53,553 nucleotides of DNA, taken from positions 1 through 53,553 of the forward strand of contig JAPLGS010000093.1 in the NCBI GenBank assembly GCA_026390015.1, read 5' to 3'. The position numbers were made by a program, and so were the translations under genes. Below the pieces are notes generated by a model. It searched no databases. It saw only the letters and a program-made list of their open reading frames with translations, and was not told where the DNA came from. Positions 26,032 to 33,627 of the stretch are shown piece after piece (the stretch's first letter is position 1; each line of letters opens with the position of its first letter). Source of the DNA: Chloroflexota bacterium (lineage in GTDB: Bacteria > Chloroflexota > Anaerolineae > Anaerolineales > Villigracilaceae).

Positions 26032-26715
26032 ATGAGTGAATCAAGGAAGGCGTTTTGGAGTGGTGTGCGCGCTGAATTTCCATTATTGGTCGGCGTGTTT
26101 CCCTTTGGAATGATCTATGGTGCGCTGGCGCTCAACGCGGGATTATCCACGCTGGCATCCCAATTAATGTCCTCGATCGTGTTCGCGGGGTCATCGCAAT
26201 TTGTCACCGCGCAGCTCGTGCACGATGCCGCGCCCGGGTTCGTGATCGTGTTGACTATTGTGGTGGTCAACTTGCGTCACATGTTATACAGCGCGTCTCT
26301 CGCTCCATATCTAAAAAATCTTTCATTAAAATGGAAGGCACTGCTTTCCTACTTGTTGACAGACGAAGCATACGCGCCAAGCATTCTAAAATATGAAGAA
26401 GAGGGCATCACGCCCGTCAGTCATTGGTTTTTGTTGGGCGCGGGATTCTCGTTATGGTTCATTTGGCAGATCAGCACCGCGCTCGGCATCTTCCTTGGCG
26501 CAACGATCCCAAAGGACTGGCCGCTGGATTTTGCGCTCCCTTTAACTTTTATCGCGATGGTTGTGCCGGCCTTGAAAAACCGCCCGATGATCGCCGCCGC
26601 TTTAAGCGCGGGATTGGTGGCGCTACTGGCATATAGCCTCCCATTCAAACTGGGATTGATCCTGGCTGCGCTGGCGGGCATTACGGTGGGAACTATTCTG
26701 GAGAATAAAAAATGA
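26032..26715 (+). CDS. azlC: AzlC-family branched-chain amino acid exporter, large subunit
   Basis: 227 residues with about six hydrophobic segments and the AzlC signatures GVFPFGMIYGALA, FAGSSQFVTAQL and NLRHMLYSASLAPYL. Together with AzlD it forms an inner-membrane permease; BrnFE and AzlCD export isoleucine, leucine, valine or analogues. A GGAG site precedes the ATG. The stop overlaps the azlD start in ATGA, so the two are coupled. Confidence 0.92.
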   Translation: MSESRKAFWSGVRAEFPLLVGVFPFGMIYGALALNAGLSTLASQLMSSIVFAGSSQFVTAQLVHDAAPGFVIVLTIVVVNLRHMLYSASLAPYLKNLSLKWKALLSYLLTDEAYAPSILKYEEEGITPVSHWFLLGAGFSLWFIWQISTALGIFLGATIPKDWPLDFALPLTFIAMVVPALKNRPMIAAALSAGLVALLAYSLPFKLGLILAALAGITVGTILENKK

Positions 26716-27029
26716 ACATTTGGCTGATCATGCTGATTGGCGGACTGCTTACTTTCGGGATGAGATTCTCCCTCATATTTTTATTCGGCAGGTTCGAGGT
26801 CCCGGAAACGATGCGCAAGGCTTTGCATTATGTTCCGCCGGCAGTCCTCTCCGCGATCATCGTCCCCGAATTGCTCTATCCATCAGGCAATCTGGATTTG
26901 TCTTTTGGAAATACACGTTTGCTGGCAGGCATTATCGCAATGCTGGTGGCATGGTATACCAAAAACACATTGCTGACCATCCTGGCTGGGATGGCCGGGC
27001 TGCTCATCCTGCAAATTTTTTACACGTAG
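26712..27029 (+). CDS. azlD: AzlD-family branched-chain amino acid exporter, small subunit
   Basis: 105 residues with four hydrophobic segments. Signatures include LIMLIGGLLTFGMRFS, RKALHYVPPAVLSAIIVPELL and AWYTKNTLLTILAGM. It starts in a 4-base overlap with azlC. The last ten bases overlap the 3' end of the convergent GGDEF gene. Confidence 0.92.
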   Translation: MNIWLIMLIGGLLTFGMRFSLIFLFGRFEVPETMRKALHYVPPAVLSAIIVPELLYPSGNLDLSFGNTRLLAGIIAMLVAWYTKNTLLTILAGMAGLLILQIFYT

Positions 27030-27925
27030 ATCAAAAAAACCTGATTGCCCCCCGCCTCTTTGGCGCGCGCCATGGCCTGCCGCGCCTGCTGGATCAACGG
27101 TTCCACTTCTGTCGATGCGCTGATGCGGGCTGCGGACGCGATGCCTGCGCTGATCTTTACCAGAACTGGTGGTTTGTTCTCGACATTGACATGGGTCCCG
27201 CGTACTCCGGCGATTACCCGTTCTGCGATCTTCTCCGCATCCGCGCCGATGACGCCGGCCAGCATAACGATGAATTCATCCCCCATCCAGCGGCCGATAC
27301 AATCATAGGGACGGCTTTTCTCTCGGACGGCTTGTGAGGTCATTCGCAGGACATCATCACCGATCTCAAGGCCGAATGTATCGTTGATGACCTTGAAGTT
27401 GTCAATATCCAAAGCGATCAAACTTAATGGAAGGGATGCCCGCCGGGCGCGTTCCAATTCGCCATTCGACTGCCTGAAGAACCCCGAGCGATTCATGAAA
27501 CCTGTCAGTGGATCGAAGACAGCCTGACTTTCCAGTTGATCGTGGGCTGTCAAGAGACTGTTTGAAAGTGAAATGACCCGCTCCGCCATCACGACACGGT
27601 TCTTTAAATCCTGTGCCCGGAACGGCCTTTGGATAACATCATCTGCGCCGGACGGGGCGAGTTCTTCATCTAAATTCATTGCGGTGGTTAACAAAATGAA
27701 AAAGGGATCGGCGATTTTCATGGAGCGAACACGAGAAATAAACTGCATTCGGTGCAGGTCACTGGTATCCCAATTGGCGATGAGGAAATGAGATTCGCCG
27801 GATCGAACATAAGGCCAGAGATCCTCACTCGAGACAAGCGGAATGAGTATATACCTGTTGTTAGGCAGGGCTTTTTGGATGATCGCGAGTTCTTTTGGGT
27901 TGTTTTCAAGCACCAATATTTTCAT
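27020..27925 (-). CDS. Degenerate receiver plus GGDEF-variant protein
   Basis: 301 residues: a receiver-like domain (1-118) and a GGDEF domain (about 135-298). The receiver has Asn51 in place of the phospho-acceptor (HFLIANWDTSD), ENN in place of the acidic pair, and Arg for the conserved Lys (QRPF). The GGDEF signature reads MGDEF at 214-218. The metal-binding Asp-Ile-Asp and the Phe/Asn of DNFKVIND remain, so weak cyclase activity or GTP binding cannot be excluded. More likely it is a regulatory or c-di-GMP-binding relative. Start ATG has AAAGG upstream. It overlaps the azlD end. Confidence 0.8.
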   Translation of the reverse strand: MKILVLENNPKELAIIQKALPNNRYILIPLVSSEDLWPYVRSGESHFLIANWDTSDLHRMQFISRVRSMKIADPFFILLTTAMNLDEELAPSGADDVIQRPFRAQDLKNRVVMAERVISLSNSLLTAHDQLESQAVFDPLTGFMNRSGFFRQSNGELERARRASLPLSLIALDIDNFKVINDTFGLEIGDDVLRMTSQAVREKSRPYDCIGRWMGDEFIVMLAGVIGADAEKIAERVIAGVRGTHVNVENKPPVLVKISAGIASAARISASTEVEPLIQQARQAMARAKEAGGNQVFLIYV

Positions 27926-28055
27926 CAGGCACCTTTTTACTAATTATAGCATTGTGGTTTATAGAATTGAATTTTGGTCTGATTTTAATATGAAGTTTAG
28001 CTTACGTTGACAAATGCTCTTTCCCATAGTAATATTTGCGGCGCTCTCCCTAAAT

Positions 28056-28127
28056 GCCGAGGTAGCTCAGTGGCAGAGCAAAGGACTCATAAGCCTTCGG
28101 TCGAGAGTTCAAATCTCTCCCTCGGCA
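28056..28127 (+). tRNA. tRNA with anticodon CAT (Met, possibly Ile2)
   Basis: Complete cloverleaf: acceptor GCCGAGG/CCTCGGC, D stem GCTC/GAGC, anticodon loop CTCATAA and T arm GAGAG-TTCAAAT-CTCTC, discriminator A. The base of the anticodon stem has one A-G mismatch. It lacks initiator features, so it is an elongator Met or a lysidine-modified Ile tRNA; I cannot tell which. CCA is not encoded. Confidence 0.92.
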
Positions 28128-28131
28128 CTCC

Positions 28132-28156
28132 AGAACCCGCGTGAGCGGGTTCTTTC
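28132..28156 (+). terminator. Intrinsic terminator after tRNA(CAT)
   Basis: AGAACCCGC, a GTGA loop, then GCGGGTTCT followed by TTCTT, beginning five bases after the tRNA. The next gene starts only about six bases beyond it. Confidence 0.75.
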
Positions 28157-28161
28157 TTATC

Positions 28162-28830
28162 ATGCAAATTGAAATTAACAAACTCAGTCGCAGTAAGCGC
28201 AGGACCATTGCTCTGATCATTGAGCACGATGGTTCGCTCACCGTTCGCGCGCCGATGCGTGCTTCGAAAATCTTGATCGAACAATTCATTCAGCAAAAAA
28301 TGGATTGGATCAATAGTACGCGTGAAAAACTGAAGCGCATTCCACATGTTCCTGCAAGGCAATACACCGACGGTGAGTCCTTTTTGTTCCTCGGCAATTC
28401 CTTTGACTTAAAACTGGTCAGGCCGCAGCGGCCTGCGCTGCAATTTGACGGCGGATTTACCCTCAGCCAAGGCTCACAAATGAACGGGGAGCAATTCTTT
28501 ACGCGCTGGTATAAGGAACGCGCGTACGACATTATTTCTGAACGTGTGAGGGAATACGCGCGTCTACATGGATTTGCTCCCAAACAAGTGAAAATTACCT
28601 CTGCGAAAACCCGGTGGGGATCATGCAGCCCAAACGGGACGCTTAACTTCACCTGGCGTTTGGTCATGGCTCCGCTGGATGTGATCGATTACGTGGTGAT
28701 CCACGAGCTCGCACATCTGCGGGTTAAGAATCACTCCAGCAAATTTTGGAAAGAGGTTGAGTTGATCGATTTGAAATATAAGGAAAAGAGAAAATGGCTG
28801 CGTGAGAACGGGCAGAAATTAAATTTATAA
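28162..28830 (+). CDS. YgjP-like M48-type metal-dependent hydrolase
   Basis: 222 residues from the ATG at 28162. The zinc-binding motif HELAH is at 181-185, followed by the third ligand in KNHSSKFWKEVE. RWGSCSPNGTLNFTWRL is typical of the YgjP/DUF45 family. E. coli YgjP (UpP) is described as a UTP pyrophosphatase; most members are called metallopeptidases by fold. An in-frame GTG seven codons upstream lies inside the tRNA terminator. No Shine-Dalgarno sequence precedes the chosen ATG. Confidence 0.83.
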   Translation: MQIEINKLSRSKRRTIALIIEHDGSLTVRAPMRASKILIEQFIQQKMDWINSTREKLKRIPHVPARQYTDGESFLFLGNSFDLKLVRPQRPALQFDGGFTLSQGSQMNGEQFFTRWYKERAYDIISERVREYARLHGFAPKQVKITSAKTRWGSCSPNGTLNFTWRLVMAPLDVIDYVVIHELAHLRVKNHSSKFWKEVELIDLKYKEKRKWLRENGQKLNL

Positions 28831-28848
28831 TCCACTACAGACTCTATT

Positions 28849-28935
28849 GCAAAAAGTTCATTTAGCCACAGAGGACACAGAGTTTTTGAATTTTTTTTCT
28901 CTTGTTTTCTCTGTGTGCTTATTACCCTGTGCCTC
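28849..28935. repeat. Fragment of a CACAGAG-type intergenic repeat
   Basis: GCCACAGAGGACACAGAG followed by T-rich sequence and TCTCTGTGTGC resembles the stretch at 31214-31265 and the edge of copy A near 2600-2625. It fills much of the 155-base gap between two convergent genes. The similarity is short and patchy, so this is only a family-level call. Confidence 0.4.
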
Positions 28936-28985
28936 ACTACAATAAAAAACACAGGCCTGAAGAGTATATCTTTGCGCTTGTGTTT

Positions 28986-29876
28986 TTATTGCTTTCGTTT
29001 GTCTGGAAAAGGAGCGAATTGTTCATATCCTTCTCCTACAGTTTTTGATATTTTCTTAATTCGATCAGCTGTTTTCCTGTTCAAGGGTAATATCTGATGC
29101 AGGTATAACTCGCCAAACGGGGTCAATGCCAGCAGCGATTCGGTCGCCACAAACGAATGCGCGTTATTTGGATCCGGCTTCTGGATCTGGAGGGCAAAAT
29201 CATCATTATCTTCAAATAATATCTTTTTCCAACTTCTCTCAAAAGAAGGATACTTGCCACTATCAAGTAGTTCGGCCAGAAGTTTGGCGAAATAAGGCTT
29301 GGAGCGGACATGCAGGGTTCGTCGGCGAAAATAGCGGGCATTGATCAATTCCAGCCTTTCCAAATTATCATCAGCGATCGTCCCGGGGAAATTGGAATGT
29401 GGATCAAATATATAGCGCATCGTGTTATATCCGCCGATAAGGGTATCGGCAGATTGTAGTAATTCCGGGGAGACGCCATAAAAACCTATCAAACAATGAT
29501 TGGCAAGTAAAATATCACAAAATGCATCTGTCACGAGGATCGGTAATGTAACGCAGGCGATGTGCTCGCCTGTTTCTCTAAGAAAGATCTTGGGGTTGAA
29601 TTGGTTCTTTGTGAGAACATTGTCTTTTCGAATCTTCTCAACTTCCGTCACACCGCTGGCGGTAAACAGGAATTCCATTCTTTCCATGGATGTTAAATGA
29701 AGTCCATCGGCCAGTTTCACCAATAGATTATTCTTTAACAACGTTCTTCTTTCCCCGCGTTCAATATTGCTGATCGCGGAAATATCCACCCCAGATCTCT
29801 CCGCCAGCTCCTTTTGGGACCAACGCATATCTTTGCGCAGGGATTCTACTAGAATGCCAAATTCGAAACGGTCCAT
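28986..29876 (-). CDS. XRE-family regulator with MmyB-like ligand-binding region (paralogue 2)
   Basis: 296 residues. The helix-turn-helix (about 8-70) contains WSQKELAERSGVDISAISNI ahead of ERGERRTLLK. The C-terminal 200 residues have ITLPILVTDAFCDILLANHC-like and ALTPFGELYLHQILPL stretches that fit the MmyB-type domain seen after XRE HTHs. It is clearly a tandem paralogue of the gene at 29930-30820: same length and ends, with the same C-terminal FPDKRKQ. AGGAG lies upstream of the ATG. The target is unknown. Confidence 0.82.
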   Translation of the reverse strand: MDRFEFGILVESLRKDMRWSQKELAERSGVDISAISNIERGERRTLLKNNLLVKLADGLHLTSMERMEFLFTASGVTEVEKIRKDNVLTKNQFNPKIFLRETGEHIACVTLPILVTDAFCDILLANHCLIGFYGVSPELLQSADTLIGGYNTMRYIFDPHSNFPGTIADDNLERLELINARYFRRRTLHVRSKPYFAKLLAELLDSGKYPSFERSWKKILFEDNDDFALQIQKPDPNNAHSFVATESLLALTPFGELYLHQILPLNRKTADRIKKISKTVGEGYEQFAPFPDKRKQ

Positions 29877-29929
29877 GCCTGCTCCTGAATGTGGATCACT
29901 TTAAAAAAACTTCGAGCTTGAAAAATCGA

Positions 29930-30820
29930 TTATTGCTTTCGTTTGTCCGGAAAGAGGGCGAATGTTTGATATCCTTCCCCGGCTTTTTTGGATATTTTTT
30001 CCATTCGGTTCGCAGTTTTTTGATTCAATGGCAATAGCTGATGTAAATATATTTCGCCGTAGGGTGTTAATGCGAATAGGGTTTCAGTGGATATAAATGA
30101 ATGATTGTAATTCGAATCTGCTCTTTGAATTGGCAGGGCGTAATCATCGAAGTCATCAAATAATATCTTTCGCCAGCACCTCTCAAAAGAAGGATATTTC
30201 TTGTTGTCGAGAAATTCATTCAGCAGTTTGGCAAAATAAGGCTTGGATCGAACGCGCAAAGTTCGTCTTCGAAAATAGCGCACGTTGATCAATGCCAGTC
30301 TCTCGAGGCTGTCATCGCCAATGATAGCGGGGAAATTTGTGTTCGCGTCAAAAATATAGCGCATTTCGTTGTATCCTCCAATAAGGGAGTCTGCGCCTTG
30401 AAGTAATTGCGGGGGGATGCCATAAAAACCCATCACACAATAATTGGCCAATAAAATGTCACAAAATGCATCCGTAATAAAAACCGGCAAAGTGATGCCG
30501 GCGATGTGTTTCCCTGTTTCTTTAAGGAAAGACTTGGGATCGAAATGCTTCTTTGTGTAGGCGCTTTCTTTTCGAACCTTTTCAACTTCCGTCACACCGC
30601 TGGCCGCAAACAGGAATTCCATTTTTTCCATGGAGGTTAAATGAAATCCATCGGCGAGTTTTACCAGCATATTATCCTTTAATAGGGTTCTCCTCTCCCC
30701 GCGTTCAATATTGCTGATCACGGAAATATCCATGCCTGATCTCTTAGCAAGCTCCATTTGTGTCCAGCGCATATCCTCGCGTAAAGAGGCCACGAGGGTG
30801 CCAAATTCAAAGCGATTCAT
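29930..30820 (-). CDS. XRE-family regulator with MmyB-like ligand-binding region (paralogue 1)
   Basis: 296 residues from the ATG at 30820, which follows a strong AGGAGG; the open frame extends 51 codons further upstream but that part has no family resemblance. The HTH (about 8-70) has WTQMELAKRSGMDISVISNI. C-terminal stretches ITLPVFITDAFCDILLANYC and ALTPYGEIYLHQLLPL align with paralogue 2 throughout. Gene order suggests duplication in place, with the two transcribed together (gap 53 bases). Confidence 0.84.
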   Translation of the reverse strand: MNRFEFGTLVASLREDMRWTQMELAKRSGMDISVISNIERGERRTLLKDNMLVKLADGFHLTSMEKMEFLFAASGVTEVEKVRKESAYTKKHFDPKSFLKETGKHIAGITLPVFITDAFCDILLANYCVMGFYGIPPQLLQGADSLIGGYNEMRYIFDANTNFPAIIGDDSLERLALINVRYFRRRTLRVRSKPYFAKLLNEFLDNKKYPSFERCWRKILFDDFDDYALPIQRADSNYNHSFISTETLFALTPYGEIYLHQLLPLNQKTANRMEKISKKAGEGYQTFALFPDKRKQ

Positions 30821-30899
30821 AGCTCCTCCTGAATATGGGCGGACTCGAAAAAATCTTTGAATCAATCCACATAATTTTATTTTGATATTTACGCAAGGT

Positions 30900-31146
30900 A
30901 AACGATAATTATACAACATACATGTTATTCGAATATGTTCTTGAAAAAAATAATGGCTTCCGCAGATACACATATTGCCATCTCCTCAGATTCAAGAAGT
31001 CTCGATTTGTTTTCATATCACGATAGCCGAGAGCGCTTACTGAGTTCAACAGGGGTACCCGCCTCGGAATTTAATTAACATGGGGCAGACCTTTAAGAGG
31101 CTGCCCCATGGGGGTAGACCAGCCGTTGGAGCTGGTTTTTTTTTAT
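30900..31146 (+). ncRNA. Possible small RNA ending in an orphan terminator
   Basis: A strong forward-strand intrinsic terminator at 31118-31144 has no forward gene within 2.2 kb upstream. Before it, CATGGGGCAG/CTGCCCCATG (31079-31110) forms a 10-bp stem extended by CCT/AGG, and CCGAG (about 31028) can pair with CTCGG (about 31063). The 5' end is unknown; there is no confident promoter. It could be a small RNA or a remnant of one. No known RNA family is recognised. Confidence 0.35.
31118..31144 (+). terminator. Orphan intrinsic terminator
   Basis: ACCAGC, loop CGTTGGA, GCTGGT, then ten T in a row counting those of the stem. A textbook terminator on the forward strand, but no forward coding sequence lies close upstream. 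Confidence 0.8.
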
Positions 31147-31266
31147 ATATAGCCTTATACAGTTTAAAATCTTTCAGCCACCAATTATGTATGAGTCCAC
31201 TGCAAAACCAGTTATGCCACAGAGAAAACAAGAGAGAAAAACTCAAAAACTCAAAAACTCTGTGCC

Positions 31267-31531
31267 CTCAGTGGTAAAAGTTTTGGCTCTTGTGTAGACT
31301 CTGTGCAATAGGTCAAAACCTTTTAACGCAGTACAGCATAACTTGCTATTCAGTTTTCAAAATGCCGCTTTGCCCTGTCAAAAAGTCTGAAAACACTCTT
31401 GAATTTGGTCCGTTGACGCTATTGAAAAATATAGACAAATTTTTCAATAGCAAGTTATGCTCCATTGCCTTTTAACACAAATTTTCCGAATGAGGCGAAT
31501 GGCGCGAAAAATTCGCGTTAAGTTTTTGGCT
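31267..31531. repeat. Dispersed intergenic repeat, copy B, split by a MITE
   Basis: 31267-31327 and 31468-31531 together are the reverse complement of copy A (2465-2606). A 140-base element separates the two halves, and CCTTTTAAC is duplicated on either side of it. Copy B also lacks a 27-base stretch found in A between two AATTCGCG repeats. Confidence 0.8.
31328..31467. mobile_element. 140-bp MITE-like element with 9-bp target duplication
   Basis: Perfect 15-bp terminal inverted repeats GCATAACTTGCTATT lie at 31336-31350 and 31446-31460, with weaker pairing out to the ends. The flanks are a 9-bp direct repeat CCTTTTAAC at 31319-31327 and 31468-31476. Copy A of the host repeat has a single CCTTTTAAC and no insert, which is direct evidence of insertion. 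It contains no gene; movement would need a transposase supplied elsewhere. Confidence 0.8.
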
Positions 31532-31847
31532 CAACCAGTATCTGATCAATACAGTTAAACCGAAACAAAGTAAAGATAATTTGCCTCCTCAGCGCTGGCA
31601 ATTGTATGGATTTTCGTATCCGGTGCGCTACGGGGGTCAATTTCGGCAATATTTTGGGGGAGTAAAAAACATATAAAAAAACAAAAATGTTAGCTTGTGC
31701 AATCTAAGACAATGGTATCATCTTCAAAGAAACCACCGAACCGCTACAGCGCTGTGATCTTTCAATCGGGTCCGTTGGATTTATTGATCTTGGTAAATAA
31801 ATTTCACAACAGAGATACTTTTTATAAAATATGTAGTGAAGGTAAGT

Positions 31848-33602
31848 ATGATGATAGGAACGGAGAATCACATCCCGCAAATTCTGATCGTAGACGACGA
31901 CCCACACCTGCTCCTTACACTGGGTGAAATCCTCAAAGTCAAAGGCTTTGAGCCTCTCCTCGTGCAGACTGGCGGCGCTGCGCTGACTTATATCGAGCAG
32001 CAACCGATCGATGTGGTCTTGATCGACCTAAAATTGGGGGACATGTCCGGCCTGGATGTTTTGCGTGGGATCAAAGCCAGCTCTCCCGAGAGTGAATGTA
32101 TCATGTTGACCGGGAATGCCTCACAGGCTTCAGCTATTGAATCCATTCAGATGGGCGCTTTTGGTTACTTCCAAAAGCCATTTGATATTGATCAGGTGGT
32201 TCTGTCTGTTCAAAGGGCGGTGGATAAATATAGGTCTACGCTGGCTTTGCGTGCAAGCGAAGAAAAATATCGCATGGTGGCTGATTTTACGTACGATTGG
32301 GAAGGGTGGCGTACGCCAGACGGAACTTATGTGTATATATCTCCCTCCTGCGAGCGGATCACGGGTCACAGCGCCGAGGAGTTTTTATCTGACCCGAATC
32401 TTTTTCTGGAGATCATTCACCCGAATGACCGCGCAATGGTTATTGAACATAATGATCTGGTTGCCCGTCTTCCAAATGAACAGGATCTGCAAATAGCTTT
32501 TCGAATTATTACCGCCAGCGGCGAGACTCGCTGGATTGAACATTCCTGCACCTCAGTGCATGGATATGGCGGGCAGTGGCTTGGGCGGCGTGAAAGCAAT
32601 CGCGATATCACCACGCGCAAACAGGCGGAAGAGACGCAAAGGGAAAGCGAGGAGCGTTTCCGCCTGGCGTTCGAATATACTCATATCGGCATGTGTCTGG
32701 TAGATCTCAAGGGACAATTCCTGAAAGTTAACCCACAGCTGTGTGAGATGTTTGGATATTCAAGCGCGCAGCTTGAAGGTAGATTGGTGGATGAGATCAC
32801 GCACCCCGATCATCAGAAAGCGTATCCGTCATTCCTGCAGCAGTCCATATCCGGCGATATGAGTCATACTGAATTTGAGGCTTTATACATCCATAAGAAC
32901 GGAAGCCTTGTTTGGGGGCAGGTGTCCAGTTCGCTGGTGCAGGATGCCGCCGGCGCGCCATTGTATTTTATTAATCATATTCAGGATGTGACCGCTCGTA
33001 AACAAACGGAACGAGAATTGATCATTACGAAAGAATCGCTCGAAGAAGCGAATCGTGAATTGCAGACTGCTCTGGTACGCGAACAAAAATTATCACACAC
33101 CGATTCGTTGACAGGCATTAACAACCGCCGTTACCTGTTTGAACTTGCCGAGAACCAGATCGCGATCGCCTCACGCTATCAACAACCGCTGGCTGTGATG
33201 ATGTTCGACATCGATCACTTTAAGCAGGTCAACGATACTTTTGGGCACGATGTCGGCGACCAGATGTTAAGACGCGTGGCGCAAATCGCGTGTGCAGAAC
33301 TGCGCAGTGCAGATGTGATCGGACGCTATGGCGGCGAGGAATTCATCGTACTTATGCCGATGACCAACGCCCAGCAAGCCTGCCTGCTGGGGGAGCGCAT
33401 CCGCGCGGGTGTGGCGGCCCTGCATGTGCTATCTGAAAAAGGGGATACATCCACCACCCTCAGCATTGGCATTGTGGAGATCAGCCATGCCCCGCGTTCG
33501 CATTCCAAATCAGTGGAAGATGTGTTTCGCAGCGCCGATAAGGCAATGTATAGCGCCAAGCAAGCCGGGCGTAACCGTGTGGTGGCCATACCTTCACAAT
33601 AA
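31848..33602 (+). CDS. Response regulator with two PAS domains and GGDEF output
   Basis: 584 residues from the ATG at 31848 (AAGG six bases upstream; a GTG four codons earlier is possible). Domains: intact receiver (about 8-125; phospho-acceptor in VVLIDLKLGD, Lys in FQKPF), PAS (about 130-258), PAS (about 262-388), coiled coil, GGDEF (about 415-582) with an active-type GGEEF in RYGGEEFIVL. It should make c-di-GMP when phosphorylated. First gene of a six-gene forward signalling cluster; the next gene starts 25 bases on. Its receiver is closely similar to that of the 1972-residue kinase in the same cluster. Confidence 0.9.
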   Translation: MMIGTENHIPQILIVDDDPHLLLTLGEILKVKGFEPLLVQTGGAALTYIEQQPIDVVLIDLKLGDMSGLDVLRGIKASSPESECIMLTGNASQASAIESIQMGAFGYFQKPFDIDQVVLSVQRAVDKYRSTLALRASEEKYRMVADFTYDWEGWRTPDGTYVYISPSCERITGHSAEEFLSDPNLFLEIIHPNDRAMVIEHNDLVARLPNEQDLQIAFRIITASGETRWIEHSCTSVHGYGGQWLGRRESNRDITTRKQAEETQRESEERFRLAFEYTHIGMCLVDLKGQFLKVNPQLCEMFGYSSAQLEGRLVDEITHPDHQKAYPSFLQQSISGDMSHTEFEALYIHKNGSLVWGQVSSSLVQDAAGAPLYFINHIQDVTARKQTERELIITKESLEEANRELQTALVREQKLSHTDSLTGINNRRYLFELAENQIAIASRYQQPLAVMMFDIDHFKQVNDTFGHDVGDQMLRRVAQIACAELRSADVIGRYGGEEFIVLMPMTNAQQACLLGERIRAGVAALHVLSEKGDTSTTLSIGIVEISHAPRSHSKSVEDVFRSADKAMYSAKQAGRNRVVAIPSQ

Positions 33603-33627
33603 AATAAACGGTCAAAGGAAATCATCC

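Noticed and set aside
25794-26033. Reverse open frame of 79 codons before azlC
   Set aside because: No ribosome binding site, unconvincing composition, and it overlaps the azlC start.
31046-31475. Several small open frames in the repeat-rich kilobase
   Set aside because: They run across hairpins, the MITE and the dispersed repeat and look like chance frames.
33409-33627. N-terminal extension of the membrane kinase
   Set aside because: It lies within the end of the preceding GGDEF gene; the ATG at 33628 has a ribosome binding site and starts the transmembrane helix.
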